From the IMG/VR virus record IMGVR_UViG_3300032134_000134, positions 1 to 33,466 of that record: a DNA stretch of 33,466 nt; one strand, written 5' to 3'. Positions 1 to 6,077 of this stretch are shown in pieces. The translations under genes were made by a program, and so were the position numbers. Each line of letters starts with the position of its first letter. The stretch's first letter is position 1. Below the pieces are notes generated by a model, which saw nothing but the letters and a program-made list of their open reading frames with translations, was not told the DNA's origin and searched no databases. Origin of the DNA: a virus.

Positions 1-81
1 TCCATGTCGAGTCACCCGGGGCCGGGCTTTGGGGACAGGCGCGATCGGGATGGTGACATCCAGCAGGAGAGAGCGGGTCAT
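1..81 (-). CDS. rusA: rusA, 5' part only (copy of the end of the window)
   Basis: These bases are the first 27 codons of the RusA resolvase gene read on the minus strand. The start codon CAT is at 79-81, overlapping the TGA of the upstream gene (78-80). The gene runs off the left edge and is seen whole at 32986-33420. It is a partial copy caused by the terminal overlap, not a second gene. Confidence 0.9.
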   Translation of the reverse strand, partial: MTRSLLLDVTIPIAPVPKARPRVTRHG

Positions 82-127
82 TCCTCGGCCAGGCCGCGGC
101 AGGTCCGGCAGACCCGATAGGCCGGCC
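1..127. repeat. Direct terminal repeat, left copy (circular overlap)
   Basis: Bases 1-127 are identical to 33340-33466. No gene boundary coincides with the repeat edges; it cuts through rusA and the gene upstream of it. A length of 127 matches a common maximum k-mer of de Bruijn assemblers, so the repeat most likely marks a circular contig rather than a biological terminal redundancy. The unit genome would then be 33,339 bp. Confidence 0.95.
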
Positions 128-455
128 TATCGGGTCTGCCGGTATCGGTGATCACCTCCTCAACTAGGAAGGTCATTCCACAGCAGGTATTGATCAGCCC
201 GCGGAACGCCGGCCCCTGCTGGAGGTGGACCTGTCTCTCTCCGACGATTGATATCCAGCCCATAGTCACCTCAGAACCGACCCGGCCACCGGGAAGATCC
301 CCGGTTTGGACGGCATCCGACACGACCGCAAAGGGAATGCGATAGCCGGGCCGGATCGGTAATAAATCCGAGACTGCCACCGGGCTGGCCGCTGAACTCA
401 CAAGAGCGACAGAAACCCAATCCGGGCCGGCCCGGTGGTGTCTCGGGTGTTTCAT
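78..455 (-). CDS. Hypothetical protein, 125 aa, C-terminal CxxC
   Basis: Function not recognised. The ATG at 455 overlaps the stop of the repressor-like gene (ATGA) and the TGA at 78 overlaps the rusA ATG, so three genes appear to be translated in series. The protein has a CC pair near residue 92 and a C-terminal VCRTCR sequence. The latter resembles the VCQTCR in the 137-aa protein at 24670-25083, where it is the first half of a likely zinc ribbon; here the second CxxC is absent, so it may be a degenerate or half zinc site. Codons 105-117 lie inside the perfect palindrome at 105-142, so part of the C-terminus may be shaped by a DNA site rather than by protein function. The last 50 bp are repeated at 33417-33466. 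Confidence 0.65.
   Translation of the reverse strand: MKHPRHHRAGPDWVSVALVSSAASPVAVSDLLPIRPGYRIPFAVVSDAVQTGDLPGGRVGSEVTMGWISIVGERQVHLQQGPAFRGLINTCCGMTFLVEEVITDTGRPDRPAYRVCRTCRGLAEE
105..142. repeat. Perfect 38-bp palindrome
   Basis: Every one of 19 base pairs around the centre between 123 and 124 is complementary, from CCGGCAGACC at 105 outward-in to GGTCTGCCGG ending at 142; pairing stops at 104/143. There is no loop, so it is a cruciform-type dyad rather than a simple hairpin gene end. It lies inside the 125-aa gene, 24 bp from the rusA start. The right end of the window stops inside this palindrome (33444-33466 carry 23 of the 38 bases). Its role is unknown: candidates are a replication or resolution site, or an assembly artefact. 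Confidence 0.9.
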
Positions 456-655
456 TGTGCGGCCAGTCTCAGCAGAGTAGCCGCGGGTATGTCGAGGAGC
501 TCGGAGAGCCGGAGCATGTTTCCGTATCCGGGCCTCCGGGTTCCCAGCTCCCAGTTGGAGAGGGCCTGTTTAGTCACGCCGATGTGAGCGGCCAGCATCA
601 CCCGGGAGAGGCCGAGGCTCTCTCTCTTGGCGCGAATTGTATCTCCGAGGCTCAC
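452..655 (-). CDS. XRE-family helix-turn-helix repressor-like protein, 67 aa
   Basis: A small DNA-binding protein that is almost entirely one HTH domain of the Cro/C1 (XRE) family. The region around residues 17-43 shows the classic pattern: LSRVMLAAHIGVTKQALSNW then E.G.RRP. The start is GTG at 653-655, with AGGAG at 662-666 read on the minus strand a few bases upstream. It is divergent from the early operon at 797 and separated from it by a 141-bp region with GTCAAC/GTTGAC operator half-sites, so it probably controls both directions. The stop overlaps the next gene by ATGA. There is no oligomerisation or RecA-cleavage domain, so it is closer to Cro or a small plasmid-type regulator than to lambda CI. 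Confidence 0.88.
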   Translation of the reverse strand: MSLGDTIRAKRESLGLSRVMLAAHIGVTKQALSNWELGTRRPGYGNMLRLSELLDIPAATLLRLAAQ

Positions 656-670
656 CGTTCTCTCCTGTAT

Positions 671-680
671 CTGTCAACAG
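671..680. promoter_or_regulatory. Distal operator half-site CTGTCAACAG
   Basis: CTGTCAACAG at 671-680 carries the same GTCAACAG half-site as 728-735. It sits just upstream of the repressor-like gene (start 655). Its spacing from the main operator is about 55 bp. It is a plausible autoregulatory site for the XRE protein; no clean leftward -10 could be identified. Confidence 0.5.
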
Positions 681-727
681 TTAGGAGACTACTACCTCCA
701 GGGTGAAGGCGCAAGCACGGGTATTCC

Positions 728-744
728 GTCAACAGATGGTTGAC
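728..744. promoter_or_regulatory. 17-bp operator: GTCAAC-N5-GTTGAC
   Basis: A 6-bp inverted repeat, GTCAAC (728-733) and GTTGAC (739-744), with a 5-bp spacer. This is the size expected for a small HTH dimer. The right arm contains the -35 box of the rightward early promoter, so binding would block it. The half-site recurs at 673-680. Confidence 0.7.
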
Positions 745-768
745 AGTAGCAGAGTAGAATTGTAGAGT
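740..768 (+). promoter_or_regulatory. Early rightward sigma70-type promoter
   Basis: TTGACA (740-745), 17-bp spacer, TAGAGT (763-768). Transcription would start near 775, giving a leader of roughly 20 nt before the GTG at 797. The -35 box is embedded in the 728-744 operator, so the promoter is expected to be repressed by the XRE protein. Confidence 0.7.
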
Positions 769-796
769 AGGGATACCCAATCAACGGAGCAACCCA

Positions 797-991
797 GTGA
801 CCAACGAGCAGAAAAGAACCGCCATCCTGCTGAACATGGCCGAGGCCGCTCAGCGGTACGCCGCAGAGATGGACCTTGCCGCGCGCCTCAACTTCACGGC
901 CTGCTACATGGCCGCATGTCGGGCCGGGCTGTCAGTCGATGAGATCAACGGTGCCATCAAGCAGGGCGCCGGCCCCTCGGATCTGGGATGA
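797..991 (+). CDS. Hypothetical protein, 64 aa (first gene of early operon)
   Basis: Not recognised. Start GTG at 797 with GGAG at 786-789, seven bases upstream. The sequence is mostly helical: EQKRTAILLNMAEAAQRY, then a segment containing LSVDEINGAIKQ that has the feel of a helix-turn-helix-like repeat but is too short to assign. It is the first gene after the operator-controlled promoter, a position often taken by Cro-like or anti-repressor functions, though nothing in the sequence proves this. The stop overlaps the next start by ATGA. Confidence 0.65.
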   Translation: MTNEQKRTAILLNMAEAAQRYAAEMDLAARLNFTACYMAACRAGLSVDEINGAIKQGAGPSDLG

Positions 992-1626
992 GTGACTTCG
1001 GCACCTTCATCTCTACGATGGCGATTCGGAGGGCCGAGGCTCTCCGACACGTCCGCGAGCTCGACAACGCAAAGCGGTGGGGCCGGGTTCTCCTGGCCTC
1101 CCGCCTCGGGCTCTGGGATCATGGCTGGATCCCCTCCACTGTGATCAGGGCCAACGGCCGACCGTTCCCTAAATTCGTTGATGCGGCCCCGGGTAGCCGG
1201 TGGCATCGATGCGAGGACATCCCCGAGTATCTGGAGCAGGCCGAGGCGCTGTCCAGGCTCACCGAGCGGCCAGACAACCGGGCCAGGCGCATGGAGGCCC
1301 TCGGGCTGGAGACTGACACCGGCAACAAAGCGGCCAAGATCATCGGCCGGGAAATTCGCGGTGTCATGCGCTGCCTGTGGTTGTTCCATCTCTGGAGCGG
1401 AGATGATGTGCGTCTACTCCGAGAGAACGGCCGCTACTACCATCCTGATGACGTGTCTCACTATTGGGCCATCGGGTGGGCAATGCACCGGGATGGCACT
1501 GTCCATGCTGATGCGTGCGCCTGGCTACATCTGCTGTGCTCTGAATACCAGCGAAGAACCGGCAAGGTCCACGCCGGCATGGTCGCTTTCAATCAAATCC
1601 AGACATTCCTCGAGGAGGCCGCATGA
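988..1626 (+). CDS. Hypothetical protein, 212 aa
   Basis: Not recognised. Start ATG at 988 overlaps the previous stop. The protein is rich in Trp, Arg and His, has no signal peptide or membrane segment, and reads as a soluble alpha/beta protein. Residues 22-50 (LRHVRELDNAKRWGRVLLAS) and 118-150 look helical. Its stop overlaps the methyltransferase start (ATGA at 1623-1626), so it is translationally coupled to the methyltransferase and helicase. An accessory role with them is possible but only inferred from position. Confidence 0.65.
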   Translation: MSDFGTFISTMAIRRAEALRHVRELDNAKRWGRVLLASRLGLWDHGWIPSTVIRANGRPFPKFVDAAPGSRWHRCEDIPEYLEQAEALSRLTERPDNRARRMEALGLETDTGNKAAKIIGREIRGVMRCLWLFHLWSGDDVRLLRENGRYYHPDDVSHYWAIGWAMHRDGTVHADACAWLHLLCSEYQRRTGKVHAGMVAFNQIQTFLEEAA

Positions 1627-2594
1627 GCTGGTTTACCAATGACGACTATCGAATCACCAACGGCGACTGCATCGATATGCTCCGGGATATCGACCGCCAC
1701 AGCATCGATCTGGCCGTGTTCTCCCCCCCGTTCTCATCGCTGTATGCCTACACTGATGCTGATGCTGACATGGGGAATAGCAGAGAGAGCGACGATGAAT
1801 TCCTCCTGCACTATGAATTCTTCTCCGATGCTCTGTTCCCGACGATCAAGCCGGGCCGGAATGTGATCGTCCACCTCCAGCAGGTGAGCCGTTTCAAGAC
1901 CCATCATGGATACATCGGGCTCTACGATATCCGCGGCGCTGTCATTCGGATCATGGAGAAGTCTGGATTCCGATTCTACGGAGAAGTCACGATCGACAAA
2001 TGCCCACAGGCGCAAGCCATCAGAACCAAGACAGCATGTCTCACGTTCGCACAGAAAGAGCGCGATGCCTCGGTGAGCAGGCCGGCCCTCTCCGATCACC
2101 TTGTCATCTTCAAGGCACCGGGAAAGAACGCAGAGCCGATCCGCAATGACGTATCCCGGGAAGAATGGATCTCATGGGCTCGGCCGCTCTGGCAAGAAGA
2201 TCCCAATGTCCGCGCGATCGATGGGTTGATGGAGATGATCGATGCAGCCCGGGCTGCTGGCATGACAGCGCCATTCTGGAGGGGAATCAAGGAGACAGAC
2301 ACGCTAAATACCCGGAGCTCCAAGAGCCCGAATGATGAGAGGCACGTCTGCCCGCTCCAGCTCCCCCTCATCGAGCGGTGTATCCGCATGTGGAGCAATA
2401 AGGGCGATCGTGTGCTCTCCCCATTCATGGGGGTTGGCTCCGAGGGAGTGAAGGCGATCGAGCTCCATCGTCGATTCACCGGTATCGAATTGAACCCGCG
2501 GTATTTCGGAGTCGCAAAGAGGAACCTCGATAAAGAGCTCCGCGCTCGCGACAAGCAGACAGGCCTCTTTGGCATTCTCGGAGGTGGCAAGTGA
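1623..2594 (+). CDS. DNA N4-cytosine/N6-adenine methyltransferase, beta-class order
   Basis: A 323-aa SAM-dependent DNA methyltransferase. The catalytic motif IV is SPPF at residues 34-37, and the SAM-binding motif I is FMGVGSEG at 268-275, followed by FTGIEL. Motif IV before motif I, with a long target-recognition stretch between, is the beta-class order. SPPF is compatible with N4-cytosine or N6-adenine methylation. A strong GAGGAGG lies just upstream of ATG 1623. The stop overlaps the helicase start, so the two are made together. It probably protects phage DNA from host restriction or marks it for replication or packaging. No cognate restriction nuclease is visible. Confidence 0.9.
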   Translation: MSWFTNDDYRITNGDCIDMLRDIDRHSIDLAVFSPPFSSLYAYTDADADMGNSRESDDEFLLHYEFFSDALFPTIKPGRNVIVHLQQVSRFKTHHGYIGLYDIRGAVIRIMEKSGFRFYGEVTIDKCPQAQAIRTKTACLTFAQKERDASVSRPALSDHLVIFKAPGKNAEPIRNDVSREEWISWARPLWQEDPNVRAIDGLMEMIDAARAAGMTAPFWRGIKETDTLNTRSSKSPNDERHVCPLQLPLIERCIRMWSNKGDRVLSPFMGVGSEGVKAIELHRRFTGIELNPRYFGVAKRNLDKELRARDKQTGLFGILGGGK

Positions 2595-3982
2595 GCAGTA
2601 TCCGTATCGACATACCGAAGACAATGGCGGGCTATCGCCGTTTCATCCAGTGCAAGAAGCTACCGAGCTATCGCGTCGAGGGTCGCACGGTCATCACCGA
2701 TGAATGCAGCTACCGCGCTGTCTTCGGGGGAGAGAAAGAGGAGATCACGATCACCGGATCCGCTCCTCACCTGATGCCGTTCCAGGCGGCCCTGGTAGAG
2801 CGTGCGCTGGATCGTCGGCACTTCGCTATATTCGCTGACTGTGGCCTCGGAAAGACTCCGATGGGCCTGGCATGGGCTCATCACGTCGCAGCAAAGGGGA
2901 AGGTGTTGATCCTCGTCCCGTTGGCTGTCTTCGAGCAATGGAAACGGGAATGCAAGCGATTCCACGGAACGACGATGATCGATCTCCGAGCTGGTGAGCA
3001 GTGGGATGATGGAATCGCAATTCTGAATTGGGAGAGCCGGAAGGATGTGGACATGGCCGGCGTTGTCGGGATCGTCCTCGATGAGAGCAGCATCCTCAAG
3101 AATGCAGACGGAGAGACATCTCGATGGCTGTGTGATCTGGTGGCCGGCCTCCCCTATCGGCTGGCGATCTCTGCTACCCCGGCTCCAAACAGCCACTATG
3201 AATATGCGACCCATGCCCGGTTTCTGGGTAGAGCCTCCACCGTCAAGGAATACGCGGCGCGCTACTTCAAGAAGGATGGAACAAGGTGGGTTCTGAGAGG
3301 ACATGCGATTGCACCTTTCTACAACAATTTATCCATGTGGGCATCCTACATCTACTCACCGAGGGCGCTCGGATACGACCAGTCCACCGAGATGCCGACC
3401 GAGCCGGATTATCGCTATCAGCGGCTCGGGGTTCACCCGGGGTTTGTATCGGGCAGTGGTGAGCTATTCGCCACAGCATCGATGGGAGCAGACCGATCCA
3501 AGGTGTTCGGAGAGCTCCGCTGGAGCGCCGGCCCTCGGCTGGATTCAATATGCGAGTATGCCAGAGGGAAGCGCCTGATCGTCTGGGTAAAGCGGAACAA
3601 AGAGGAAACCGTAATATCCAAGGCGCTCCCCGGTAGAGTCGGAGTAGTGAACGGATCCATGTCGATAGAGGCCAGGATCGGCATCATCGATCGATACCGC
3701 TCTGGAGAGCTCGACCACCTCGTATCCAAGCCATCGGTCATGGGATGGGGAGTGAACCTGCCAGAGTGCAATCACATGGTCTATAGCGGGTTTGATTACA
3801 GCTTTGAGTCGTTCTATCAGGCCATCCGTAGAGCCCACAGATACGGCCGTGAGGGCCGGCTGGAGGTCATGATCCCGTATACCGACCCAGAGGCCGCTAT
3901 CCTCACCGGGCTCCAGGACAAAGCCGCCCGGTTCAGGGTTGACTGTATCGAGATGCAGAATCGGTTCTGGAGGCAGGTATGA
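2591..3982 (+). CDS. SF2 (SNF2/DEAD-like) helicase
   Basis: A 463-aa DNA helicase or translocase. Walker A is ADCGLGKT at residues 82-89, the DExx box is LDESS at 163-167, motif III is SATPAPN at 194-200, and the C-terminal RecA lobe ends with a motif VI-like QAIRRAHRYGREGR. This pattern resembles SNF2-type translocases. There is no nuclease motif. Start GTG at 2591 has GGAGGTGG upstream and overlaps the methyltransferase stop. A phage helicase beside a methyltransferase could act in replication, recombination or anti-restriction. The pair resembles the Mod/Res arrangement of type III R-M, but the C-terminal nuclease domain of Res is absent. Confidence 0.88.
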   Translation: MSSIRIDIPKTMAGYRRFIQCKKLPSYRVEGRTVITDECSYRAVFGGEKEEITITGSAPHLMPFQAALVERALDRRHFAIFADCGLGKTPMGLAWAHHVAAKGKVLILVPLAVFEQWKRECKRFHGTTMIDLRAGEQWDDGIAILNWESRKDVDMAGVVGIVLDESSILKNADGETSRWLCDLVAGLPYRLAISATPAPNSHYEYATHARFLGRASTVKEYAARYFKKDGTRWVLRGHAIAPFYNNLSMWASYIYSPRALGYDQSTEMPTEPDYRYQRLGVHPGFVSGSGELFATASMGADRSKVFGELRWSAGPRLDSICEYARGKRLIVWVKRNKEETVISKALPGRVGVVNGSMSIEARIGIIDRYRSGELDHLVSKPSVMGWGVNLPECNHMVYSGFDYSFESFYQAIRRAHRYGREGRLEVMIPYTDPEAAILTGLQDKAARFRVDCIEMQNRFWRQV

Positions 3983-4113
3983 GCATCCAATTGGGAGAGC
4001 TGATCTCCATTCTCTATAAACAGTTCATGGATCTCTACGGCGATGAGGACCTGGCCTGTATGGCCACAGCATCCCTGATCAATGTGCTACTCAGCATCGA
4101 GGAGACACGATGA
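3979..4113 (+). CDS. Small hypothetical protein, 44 aa
   Basis: An ATG-started ORF, MSIQLGELISILYKQFMDLY... to IEETR. The start overlaps the helicase stop (ATGA at 3979-3982) and its own stop overlaps the next start (ATGA at 4110-4113). The perfect coupling at both ends supports it as real. The sequence is helical and acidic with no membrane segment. Function unknown. Confidence 0.65.
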   Translation: MSIQLGELISILYKQFMDLYGDEDLACMATASLINVLLSIEETR

Positions 4114-4298
4114 GCACCAATCAAAAGAGGGCCTCGGCCCTGCCTCCCGGCCTGTGGATCGTCGCCGGCTCCCTCATCGAGGATCTCGACCAGACCCTCC
4201 AGGAGCTCCAGCACGCCAGGCGTGAGGGCGCGCTGTTTGCCGAGGAGCAGGCAATCGAGACACTCGTGGCGCTGGTCGCTGAGCTGGGTAGACAGTGA
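4110..4298 (+). CDS. Small hypothetical helical protein, 62 aa
   Basis: Not recognised. Residues 20-60 form an amphipathic helix (SLIEDLDQTLQELQHARREG...ETLVALVAELG) that could be a coiled-coil oligomerisation element. ATG at 4110 overlaps the previous stop and the stop overlaps the following GTG (GTGA at 4295-4298). It is one of a run of tiny coupled ORFs. Confidence 0.6.
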   Translation: MSTNQKRASALPPGLWIVAGSLIEDLDQTLQELQHARREGALFAEEQAIETLVALVAELGRQ

Positions 4299-4609
4299 GC
4301 GCCTCACCCGAGGCCATCCGAGCGGCCCTCGATGAGAGCCGGAGACAGGTCCAGCAGCTCCTCGATGAGAGGCACGCGGCCGCGGCCATGCACCTCCGAG
4401 CCACCCGGGCTCTCCTGCTGGCTACCCTGCTGGAGCACCTCGAAGACTCCGGCATGGATGTGACTGTGGGCTGGATGGCCGGTATCGGTGCAGCTGTTGA
4501 GGTTCACGACCCAGACACAGGCGGCCGCTGGGAATACGAGGCCCCGAAACTACACATGGCTGTCGAGGCGGCCCGATCCGAATGGATGAAGGAGAAGATC
4601 AATGGATGA
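4295..4609 (+). CDS. Hypothetical protein, 104 aa
   Basis: Not recognised. GTG start overlapping the previous stop. The N-terminal half (residues 5-50) is strongly helical and charged (SRRQVQQLLDERHAAAAMHL), the middle holds SGMDVTVGWMAGIGAAVEVHD, and the C-terminus ends in WMKEKING. No signal peptide. Its stop overlaps the next start by 8 bp. Confidence 0.6.
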   Translation: MSASPEAIRAALDESRRQVQQLLDERHAAAAMHLRATRALLLATLLEHLEDSGMDVTVGWMAGIGAAVEVHDPDTGGRWEYEAPKLHMAVEAARSEWMKEKING

Positions 4610-4820
4610 TGTAATGGCGAATATCGAACGACTAACCACTGAGGGTCATCTCATCGTCTTGATAAAGACCCTGGCCTCTCAGCAGGAGATGTTCTGGAAA
4701 GCCTACCAGCTACAAAAACAGATGATCGATGGCCAACAACAGATGATCGATGGCCAACAGATGGATATCGATCTCCTGATCAAACAGATGAACATGCTGA
4801 CCGGTGGTGGTCAGACATGA
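4602..4820 (+). CDS. Small coiled-coil protein with heptad repeat, 72 aa
   Basis: Not recognised. Residues 40-53 are two copies of the heptad QMIDGQQ, encoded by a perfect 21-bp tandem repeat (differing in the last base), followed by QMDIDLLIKQMNMLT. The heptad periodicity suggests a coiled coil. ATG at 4602 overlaps the previous gene by 8 bp; the stop overlaps the next start by ATGA. Confidence 0.6.
   Translation: MDDVMANIERLTTEGHLIVLIKTLASQQEMFWKAYQLQKQMIDGQQQMIDGQQMDIDLLIKQMNMLTGGGQT
4719..4760 (+). repeat. 21-bp in-frame tandem repeat (two units)
   Basis: CAGATGATCGATGGCCAACA(A/G) occurs at 4719-4739 and 4740-4760. It encodes QMIDGQQ twice inside the 72-aa coiled-coil gene. In-frame expansion or contraction would change coiled-coil length by whole heptads. 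Confidence 0.85.
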
Positions 4821-5365
4821 AGAACAATAACGATGATGGAACCGTCCAGCTCGGCGGCAAAACCTACTACACGGTGGCCCGGAGGGTGGCCGACTTCCGA
4901 GCCCTGCATCCAATCTCCGAGGGATGGGGAATCATCACCTCGATCGTAGAGTGCAACCCGGAGATCGTGATCTTCAGGGCCGCGGTATCTTCCATCTCCG
5001 GCCGCGAGGTTGCGGTCGGCTATGCCGAGGAGAAGCGCGGATCCAGTCAGGTCAACCGGACCTCGGCCCTGGAGAACTGTGAAACCAGCGCGATAGGCCG
5101 GGCTCTGGCCGCGGCCGGGTTCGGTGGCACTCAGTACGCCTCGGCCAATGAGGTGGAGCAGGCCATCCACCTCCAGCGCCTCCCTCCACAGGGATTCCTC
5201 GATGCGCTGAGCCGCCTCGGGCTGGAGCTCCAGGCGGTAGATATCCACTGTCTGGAGCTGGGCTGGGGATCTCCGGCCAGCTGGAACTCGGATCAACGGC
5301 GCCGGTTTATCGGTGATCTGGAGAGCGGAGCCATCCCGGCGCTGTATCTCCCGGAGGAATCATGA
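4817..5365 (+). CDS. Phage recombination/ssDNA-annealing-type protein (LENCETSAIGRAL family)
   Basis: A 182-aa protein. Residues 20-45 carry the ARRVADFRALHP...I pattern, residues 61-72 hold GREVAVGYAEEK, and residues 83-96 the conserved ALENCETSAIGRAL followed by YASANEVEQA. This signature is widespread in phage proteins beside SSB, RusA and recombination genes, and is thought to have an annealing-type (Rad52-like) role; that assignment is from memory of the family and moderately sure. Residues 125-175 form a second helical domain (FLDALSRLGLELQAV... RRRFIGDLESG). It may work with RusA. ATG at 4817 overlaps the preceding stop. Confidence 0.65.
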   Translation: MKNNNDDGTVQLGGKTYYTVARRVADFRALHPISEGWGIITSIVECNPEIVIFRAAVSSISGREVAVGYAEEKRGSSQVNRTSALENCETSAIGRALAAAGFGGTQYASANEVEQAIHLQRLPPQGFLDALSRLGLELQAVDIHCLELGWGSPASWNSDQRRRFIGDLESGAIPALYLPEES

Positions 5366-5475
5366 GAATAATCCTGCTCATCCTCGGAGGCGTATCGGTG
5401 GCCATGTGCCTGCTCTGGCCAGCGGAGATGTGGCCCGCGGTGGTGTTGGTCGGGGCCGTGCTCCTCGATGCTTGA
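5362..5475 (+). CDS. Tiny membrane protein, 37 aa
   Basis: MRIILLILGGVSVAMCLLWP... is a single hydrophobic N-terminal helix followed by a second hydrophobic stretch (WPAVVLVGAVLLDA). ATG at 5362 overlaps the previous stop by ATGA, and its stop overlaps the next ORF. Size and hydrophobicity resemble small phage membrane proteins with holin-like, superinfection or leader functions, but none can be assigned. Confidence 0.5.
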   Translation: MRIILLILGGVSVAMCLLWPAEMWPAVVLVGAVLLDA

Positions 5476-5536
5476 GCTCCTGCTCCAGGCTCTCTACGCG
5501 GTAGCCATCCTGATCCTCATGAAGTCGATTCTCTGA
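5468..5536 (+). CDS. Tiny hydrophobic peptide, 22 aa
   Basis: MLELLLQALYAVAILILMKSIL is a single hydrophobic helix with a C-terminal Lys. ATG at 5468 overlaps the preceding ORF by 8 bp. It is the last plausible ORF of the early operon, just before the hairpin at 5550. It overlaps the end of the converging minus-strand gene by 20 bp. At this length it could be chance. Confidence 0.35.
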   Translation: MLELLLQALYAVAILILMKSIL

Positions 5537-6077
5537 GGCTCCGCCAATGACCCGCTCCGAATCCCCGGGGCGGGTTCTCTATTGCCAGCACGTAGCCCCG
5601 CCTCATCGCTGGATGATCCTTGCCGGCCAGGTGTATGGCCCGCCATTCTCCATCTGGGTATCGGCGCTCGTCCAGCCAATACAGATCGGCGGGGAGCAGC
5701 TCCACCATTGCCCACACTACAGACTCGGTGTTTCTGGCTACTCCAGCGATACGCTCGGGCCAGTCGCCGCCTCCATAGGGGAGGTGGAACAGGGCGGCCA
5801 GGGGCTTCTGTTTCTGACGCCTGGGCCGCTCGTTACTGAATCCCGGGATCGGTCTGACAGTGCCATCCTCGGCCTGCTCCAGGATCTCACCCTCTCTCAG
5901 CGGCCGGTCTGGCTGAGGGATTGGCTTGCGCTTCCGGCGCCTGTCTGAGCCGCCTCGGGGCATGGAGCCGCTCCGATTGCCAGAGCCGACGAGGCCCTTG
6001 AGACGCTCCCGAGCGGCCTCCCTTGATGGTGGCTGCTTTGTACGCCTGAACCTGCTGGATAGGGCTCCGAACATCAT
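5517..6077 (-). CDS. Hypothetical basic protein, 186 aa (end of late operon)
   Basis: Not recognised. The N-terminal half is very rich in Arg, Lys and Pro (PRGGSDRRRKRKPIPQP at about 40-56), suggesting a disordered or nucleic-acid-binding region. The C-terminal half is a compact Trp-rich segment (VVWAMVELLPADLYWLDER at about 120-138). ATG at 6077 overlaps the stop of the preceding gene. It is the last gene of the minus-strand operon, after the lysis-region genes. No signal peptide. Confidence 0.55.
   Translation of the reverse strand: MMFGALSSRFRRTKQPPSREAARERLKGLVGSGNRSGSMPRGGSDRRRKRKPIPQPDRPLREGEILEQAEDGTVRPIPGFSNERPRRQKQKPLAALFHLPYGGGDWPERIAGVARNTESVVWAMVELLPADLYWLDERRYPDGEWRAIHLAGKDHPAMRRGYVLAIENPPRGFGAGHWRSLRESTS
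5550..5582 (+). terminator. Rho-independent-like terminator at the end of the early operon
   Basis: Stem 5550-5559 (ACCCGCTCCG) pairs with 5566-5575 (CGGGGCGGGT), one T-G pair included, with a 6-nt loop AATCCC. It is followed by TCTCTAT, which is only moderately T-rich. It lies where the plus-strand operon meets the converging minus-strand operon, inside the last minus-strand gene. Confidence 0.6.

Noticed and set aside
5467-5536. The tiny hydrophobic ORF as a certain holin
   Set aside because: 22 aa and no charge pattern; only reported with low confidence.
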